From: Allantophomopsis cytisporea
Taxonomy: Eukaryota > Ascomycota > Leotiomycetes > Phacidiales > Phacidiaceae
Assembly (NCBI GenBank): GCA_024752435.1
Contig: CP103024.1
Span: forward strand, 1,384,936-1,448,935
Length of the DNA: 64,000 nt
Reading direction: 5' to 3'
The translations under genes and the position numbers were made by a program. The first letter of the stretch is position 1; every line of letters begins with the position of its first letter. Under the pieces are notes generated by a model. That model did not search any database. It was not told the origin of the DNA and was given only the letters and a program-made list of their open reading frames with translations. Positions 59,362-64,000 of the stretch are shown one piece after another.

Positions 59362-60926
59362 ATGCCGAATTATACTTATAAAGCTATTGACCTCGCTTTA
59401 AAAGCTGTTTCTAATAGCCAATTACTCCAGAGTATATTAAAAGACTATAGTATCCTATTAACTACATTATATAACCGGTATAAAGGTGTAGAGCTAGTCA
59501 AAATAGCTTATAAATACTAGCAGCGACTCTCTAATAGCCAAGAGCTTGCTATTATCAATTAAGCCTTACTCCAAGGTCAATTAGGACTCCTTCCTACTTA
59601 TATTCAACTTTGGTATATTGTTGTATACTTACTTCAAGTTGTTAGTAACTACCAACTACTTGGAAAACATTAGATATACTATTTTACTACTCGAAATCCT
59701 CAATTAAAGACATTGAAATCGAAACCTATTGTCAATCTCTGTATCAATAGTACATCTACCAACAATATTAAATACTTTTTCGAACTTCTCAATATACCGG
59801 CAATATAAGCTATCCTACCTGAAAATCGATACAATATAGACGAGACTAGTATTATAAAGGGCCTTAGGTTTAATAGGCTAGTTATTAGAGACTCTAGTAA
59901 AAGGTCTTATTCAGAAAGAGCCTAGACTTTCAAAATTAAACGATAATAGTAGAATATATTTCTGCTACCGGCTTGTTAATACTACTACTTGTTATTTTCA
60001 AAGGAGTATTTGTACAACAACAACAAATTCTATCAATAACGACTACTATTAAAGATTGGAAGTTTACAATTTCACTAAATAGTTGGACATCGAATACAAT
60101 TGGCTTAGAGTAGCTTATTGACTACTTTATACTATTAACAAAGCCGTTAATACTTAGCCCCCGGCTCTTTATTATTGACGGCTATAAAAGTTATAAAAGC
60201 AAAGAGTTTATATATAAATGTTACAATAGTAATATATTCTTACTATTCTTACTACTATATAGCTTTTATATCCTTCAACCTCTTAATATTAGTATATTTA
60301 GCCTATTGAAGCTAAAATACCGACAATACCTTGGAAACCTTGTTATTGACACCGATTGTACTCCTATTGGTAAACAAGGTTCCATAGAGTGTTATATTCA
60401 AGTTAGAATTTACTCTATAACCAAGAAAAACATTCAAGCTAGCTAGCTTGGGAGTAGGTTATAAGATACTCGGCTCAATAAACCGAATATTAAGAAGCTA
60501 TTGAGCAACCTATTGATATTCTAGAATCAAGTAGAAGAGACTCCTATTAAACGTACGACAATACTAAGGGATTAAGTCAATGATCCCTTACTATTGACAC
60601 TATAGAAAGGATCAGATATTCGAAAATACTTGCAAAAAGCTCTCTAATATATACTACTCTTAGAGTTACTAACTAACCGGCTACTATTCCAGAAGATTGG
60701 GAAGAGTATTAATACACAGAATACTCGAATTGCACTATTAGAGCAAGAACTATTGTCAACGAAGGCAACAATAGCAACCTTGAAGCCAAGGAAGCATAAG
60801 AGAGTTTATACTGATGTAAATAAGAAGTTTGCATCAATAGAGCAAGTATTAAGGTCCCGGGCTATTGTAGAGTTACAGCTAGAAGTTTATAATTTATATG
60901 TATACGAGGAGATGCTGTACAAGTAG
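59362..60926 (+). pseudogene. Decayed pogo/Fot1 transposase
   Basis: Starts MPNYTYKAIDLALKAV, a CENP-B/HTH type opening. It continues through ENRYNIDETSIIKG (first Asp region of the DDE domain) and RLFIIDGYKSYKSKEF followed by ILQPLNISIFSLLK (second Asp region; family form IDGHxSH... and LQPLD). It ends with a Lys-rich LKPRKHKRVYTD stretch. Stops and frame changes occur throughout, and the base make-up is strongly AT-biased. It cannot encode an active transposase, so any movement would need another copy in trans. Confidence 0.82.
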
Positions 60927-61014
60927 AGTTTATACAATATATAATTCAATTGTATTGTATTGTAGTAGTTCTGTAGCTATTGTAGTTATTATAGAAGTTG
61001 AATAGCTTTATTGG

Positions 61015-61049
61015 GTGTTCGGTTTCTATGGGTGTTCAGTTTCTAGGTG
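61015..61049 (-). repeat. Right terminal inverted repeat
   Basis: Reverse complement of the left end apart from about three C/T changes; followed by TA. Confidence 0.88.
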
Positions 61050-61805
61050 TATAGACTTAGTATGTGCTTAGTAGTAGAGATAGAAGCTTTACAAACCTAA
61101 GCAACCTTAATGTCAAGTAAGCAGGAAAGTCAAGAATGGGTTCGATTCCTACTATTGGCGCTGTCCTTTTCCTCCTAACAATCGGAAAAATATCCCAAGG
61201 CGCTCTCGGAGGTCTTAGCAAGGTAAAGATAAGAAGCTTTACCCCCTTTCTGTCTCTACTACAATCTTATCCCGTTTAATCTGGCTGGAGTCTGTATATA
61301 TAAAGTATATACGTAATTGCGGCTTAGAAATACCTAACAGCTAATATAGTATGCCTAGTATATATACTCGCTACATAAATGTTCAGATATACAAGGACTT
61401 ACAGAGATTAGAGTAAACATCTAGTACATCCTATAATTAGTTTATACTATTCTTGTTATATATTTTACAGAAGCTTGAAGTAGTATCTATAGTAGAAGAA
61501 GCTTGTACTTATCTGCTATATACAAGACAAAAGGTAAATGCTACCTCTACTTTTGTATTGTATAGTACGATCCCCCTTTCATCCAAATCGGTCGTGTATA
61601 TAGTAAATAAGCTATAAGCACAACAGTTTCTATCCTTCCACCTAACTATCCGGAATAACCCTATAGAATAGTACCTGAACCTACTATATCTAGAGACAAT
61701 TCAATAGCTAACAGATATAGGTTGATAGGATTGTAACTAATATTCTTCCCTCTATATCTTCTTACCGGCCTCTAAATATACTACTCCTACTATTGCAAGT
61801 TCTAA
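61050..61805. other. AT-rich region with a B-box-like word
   Basis: GGTTCGATTCC at about 61139-61149 equals the tRNA B-box consensus, but no full cloverleaf is found. The rest is AT-rich with no gene. Confidence 0.4.
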
Positions 61806-62455
61806 CTATCTGTTGCAGACTGCTGAGAGGAGTGCCTGTGTATCCTGCGTATTTTGGATATTTAACCTATGCCTGTCATCTATTACCTTTTGGTACGCCG
61901 CTTTGAACTCTGTTTTAGTAAAGAAGTTGCTGTTTGCATCGCGAGTTGCGATGAAGTCTATAACTGTTATTGTATTAGAAGGGACTACTTCCCGTGTTGT
62001 CGTCAAAATCGTAGCCGTAGGAAACATAAGCTGTAGTTTCTTGGTAAAAGCATCTAACGAGGCTATTTGTCGTCTTTGGAAGACGCGAGAAATAGAGTCC
62101 CTCGCACTAGCTTTCAATATATCGTTGTCTAATTTTCCTATCTGCCCCTCTAAATATGTAGAAATCTGTTTGAACAATTGTTGAATAGCTTCTGTATTAT
62201 CATTATTTATATTTGCCTAGACCCTGCTAGTTCGGTATGGGCTGGTAGTATGATTAGCCTGAAGTATTTTCGCTGTGTCATCGATTGGAGGCTGCGTTGA
62301 GTCCGTGATAGAGAAGTCAACAAGACCTGATGCATCTTTCGTTTTCTAGGTATCGCTCTGGGTTATATACTTGTAGAACTCGTTGAATGTACAGATTCTA
62401 GATTTGCCCTGATATTTGACTGCTATCGTAGAGAGCCGTTGATTTGAATATCAAT
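61806..62455 (-). pseudogene. Unrecognised decayed reading frame
   Basis: On the - strand a single frame can be read for about 210 residues with only two TAG stops, one after ITQSDT and one after YRTSRV, each where a Trp codon would give TAG after G-to-A change. The part downstream of the second stop is open from 62177 to 61806. It contains LEGQIGKLDNDILKASARD, a helical segment around SRVFQRRQIASLDAF, and a C-terminal DRHRLNIQNTQDTQALL. No family is recognised. It could be an accessory protein or gag-like product of a transposon, or an accessory gene under decay. Confidence 0.45.
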
Positions 62456-63495
62456 AAGGTATACGTAGTAGTAGAACAAGCGCTTGTATACTCCAGCTAG
62501 GTTATATACAGTAGTAACAGAGGCTAGACAGACTACAAATAAATACAAAATCCTTATGGGCTGAGCTCCTACAGTTGTAACGAGAACTAGTCGAGAGAAG
62601 GAGAAGAGCTGGGTAAAAAAGATAAAAATGCTTTTATAGGAGGGATTTGCAAGTTAAGGGTGCTACCTCTGAAAATAGAGAAAGAGAAGAAGTTTTAATA
62701 CCCGGTAATACAAAAAAGATCAAGAAAACATCAGGGATCCCGCTTAGTTGAAAACTAAGTGGTTTAAGCTATAGTTTCTACTTGTTTGATTGTATCTCCT
62801 AGGTATTTCGATGCTATTCTCGGCATCTCATTCTTTCTAGATACGTAACAGATACTGCTATCTTGCAAACATACCGTAGTTCTTGGGCTAGAGCCGGGAT
62901 AAAGGAGATGCAATTACCCCTAGCTTTGATATAGTTGTTGTATTGTACAGCACCTTAGTTACTCTCGATGTTTTAATAAAAATAGACTTATATAGGATAT
63001 AGCTCCTATTCGAGAAATAACTAGTAAGTAGTAGTATATATAGTATCTATACTTAAGACAATATAGTTAGGCCGGGTAGATTAGTCTAGCAGTACAATAC
63101 TACCGCGCGCTAGAAAATCACTAAAACCCCTTATAAACTAAAATGGTATAGTGACGGAACTTAATCTCAAAGCTAGTCCTAACTTCTTATTTAAGAGGCC
63201 AAAAGTCTACCATCCCTGAAAAATCCTGCTTAAGTCTGATGCGTTATAATTTGCCGGTTTGATGGTTAGAGAGGTTTGCTAGAAGATCTACATGCAAGTA
63301 TACCGAAGTACGTAGGTACTTTTATATACCGTCTCTTTTCGATTCTGCATATACTATCATGGTATATATTACATTATGTATTTGACTGAATAGCAAGTCT
63401 TTAATCTTCATATCTTTGTCGTTCCTTAACTTCTTCCTAGCTCTTTAGCAACTACAACACATTCGTTTGAGTTTTATAACTCATAGCTCTTTAAT
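62456..63495. other. AT-rich intergenic region
   Basis: No gene seen. A CTTAGTTGAAAACTAAG hairpin is at about 62749-62765. The last 250 bp serve as promoter of the 63496 gene. Confidence 0.5.
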
Positions 63496-63975
63496 ATGTG
63501 GTTGCTGATTTCTTTGCTAAGTACCTCTCTCGTAGTAACAGCCACTCTACTAGCTACCGGCTTTTCTTCCAGGAATAATACCTACTTGTATCAAAATTCT
63601 ACTTCAGCGTTGACCAATAGCTTATATTCGTACTTACCCTCACTTAGAAATTCAACTTTAACAACATTACATTCATTTTCAATCCCAGTCATTATAACAA
63701 CAGAAATATCACCAAGCGCGCAGTCGACAGCAACAACTTCTCTTTTGTCTCTTTCTTCATCTATAAACTCTACTTTATACGTCAACAGCTACAATCCGTC
63801 GGAAACAATACAGAACTTCCGAAACTACTCTATTATCTCTACAGCTTTGTACAATGCTACAACGGGGCATTTGAATGTCTCGTCTATCTTAGCGGTCAAT
63901 AGCTCTCAGAACGGTGCATCTACCCTTACTACGCAATCTTTAAGTCTTACAAACTCTACAATTTCCTTGTCATAG
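63496..63975 (+). CDS. Ser/Thr/Asn-rich secreted protein, probably continuing past the edge
   Basis: The ATG at 63496 starts a hydrophobic signal (WLLISLLSTSLVVTATLLA), followed by about 135 residues rich in Ser, Thr, Asn and Leu with many N-S-T and N-x-S/T glycosylation sites. A TAG at 63973-63975 ends the frame, yet the sense of the sequence continues after it (again N-S-T rich) to the end of the window. The stop may therefore be a RIP-type change of a Gln or Trp codon, or part of an intron. It would be a cell-wall or surface glycoprotein. No family is recognised. Confidence 0.5.
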   Translation: MWLLISLLSTSLVVTATLLATGFSSRNNTYLYQNSTSALTNSLYSYLPSLRNSTLTTLHSFSIPVIITTEISPSAQSTATTSLLSLSSSINSTLYVNSYNPSETIQNFRNYSIISTALYNATTGHLNVSSILAVNSSQNGASTLTTQSLSLTNSTISLS

Positions 63976-64000
63976 AATTCTACGATTCTCAATTCTACAA

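Larger units (their letters stand above)
59207..61049 (+). mobile_element. Fot1/pogo-type (Tc1-mariner superfamily) DNA transposon, RIP-mutated
   Basis: The 1843-bp element is bounded by inverted repeats of about 35 bp starting CACCTAGAAAC and flanked by TA on both sides (59205-59206 and 61050-61051), the target duplication of this superfamily. It contains a decayed DDE transposase. The length is right for Fot1/Pot2 elements. Differences between the two ends are C/T, as RIP gives. Confidence 0.88.

Noticed and set aside
61066..61165. tRNA-like sequence with a perfect B-box word
   Set aside because: The T-stem has a mismatch and no matching 5' acceptor strand or anticodon arm is found; at most a decayed tRNA-derived element.
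61813..62184. 123-residue frame on the + strand
   Set aside because: It is the mirror of the - strand frame at 61806-62177, which has better amino-acid character and extends further.

Overview
This window is nuclear DNA of a filamentous ascomycete (Pezizomycotina). The evidence is 44-65 nt introns with GTRNGT donors and CTAAC/CTGAC branch sites, a HET-domain gene, a fungal rhodopsin-type membrane protein, a C2H2/fungal-specific-domain regulator, a DUF3632-like gene, and AT-rich blocks where genes and transposons are broken by G-to-A type stop codons, as repeat-induced point mutation (RIP) produces. Leotiomycetes (Helotiales) is my best guess at class level, from overall resemblance only.

Layout. 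1-6378: no supportable gene; purine- and pyrimidine-rich leader-like DNA and microsatellites. 6379-11827: core-looking genes, namely an 843-residue Pro/Ser-rich coiled-coil protein, a 260-residue SDR oxidoreductase and a TFB6-like (TFIIH subunit) protein. 14886-30471: an accessory enzyme block with a secreted GH3 beta-glucosidase, a secreted PhlG/phloretin-hydrolase-like protein, a C2H2 zinc-finger regulator and, beyond a dead HET gene, a salicylate-hydroxylase-like FAD monooxygenase. 30.7-38.3 kb: a live lysozyme-like secreted enzyme among broken genes (polysaccharide-lyase-like, multispan membrane protein, alpha/beta hydrolase). 41698-48224: a rhodopsin-domain membrane protein, a short SDHC (complex II) paralogue and an orphan multispan protein. 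50.5-55.1 kb: a broken secreted-protein gene, a secreted RNase T1-like protein with altered active-site residues, and a DUF3632-like gene. 55.1-64 kb: an AT-rich desert with a 1843-bp Fot1/pogo-type transposon with intact ends and dead transposase, an unrecognised decayed reading frame, one intact 545-residue gene with an internal duplication, and a Ser/Thr/Asn-rich secreted protein running to the right edge.

How the genes may work together. The main hypothesis is an extracellular route for phenolic glycosides (for example dihydrochalcone glucosides). The GH3 enzyme would remove glucose, the PhlG-like enzyme would cleave the aryl-ketone C-C bond, and an FAD hydroxylase might act on the released phenol inside the cell. 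The adjacent C2H2 regulator is a candidate controller, and a GTCCCAC/CACTAGTG motif array lies in the PhlG-like promoter. The GH3-PhlG pair lies between two diverged direct repeats. Other points of interest are the SDHC paralogue, whose quinone-site Trp is Ser, and the RNase T1-like effector candidate with a tandem triplication in its promoter.

Exon boundaries were inferred by eye from splice signals, reading frame and family resemblance. No database search was run.
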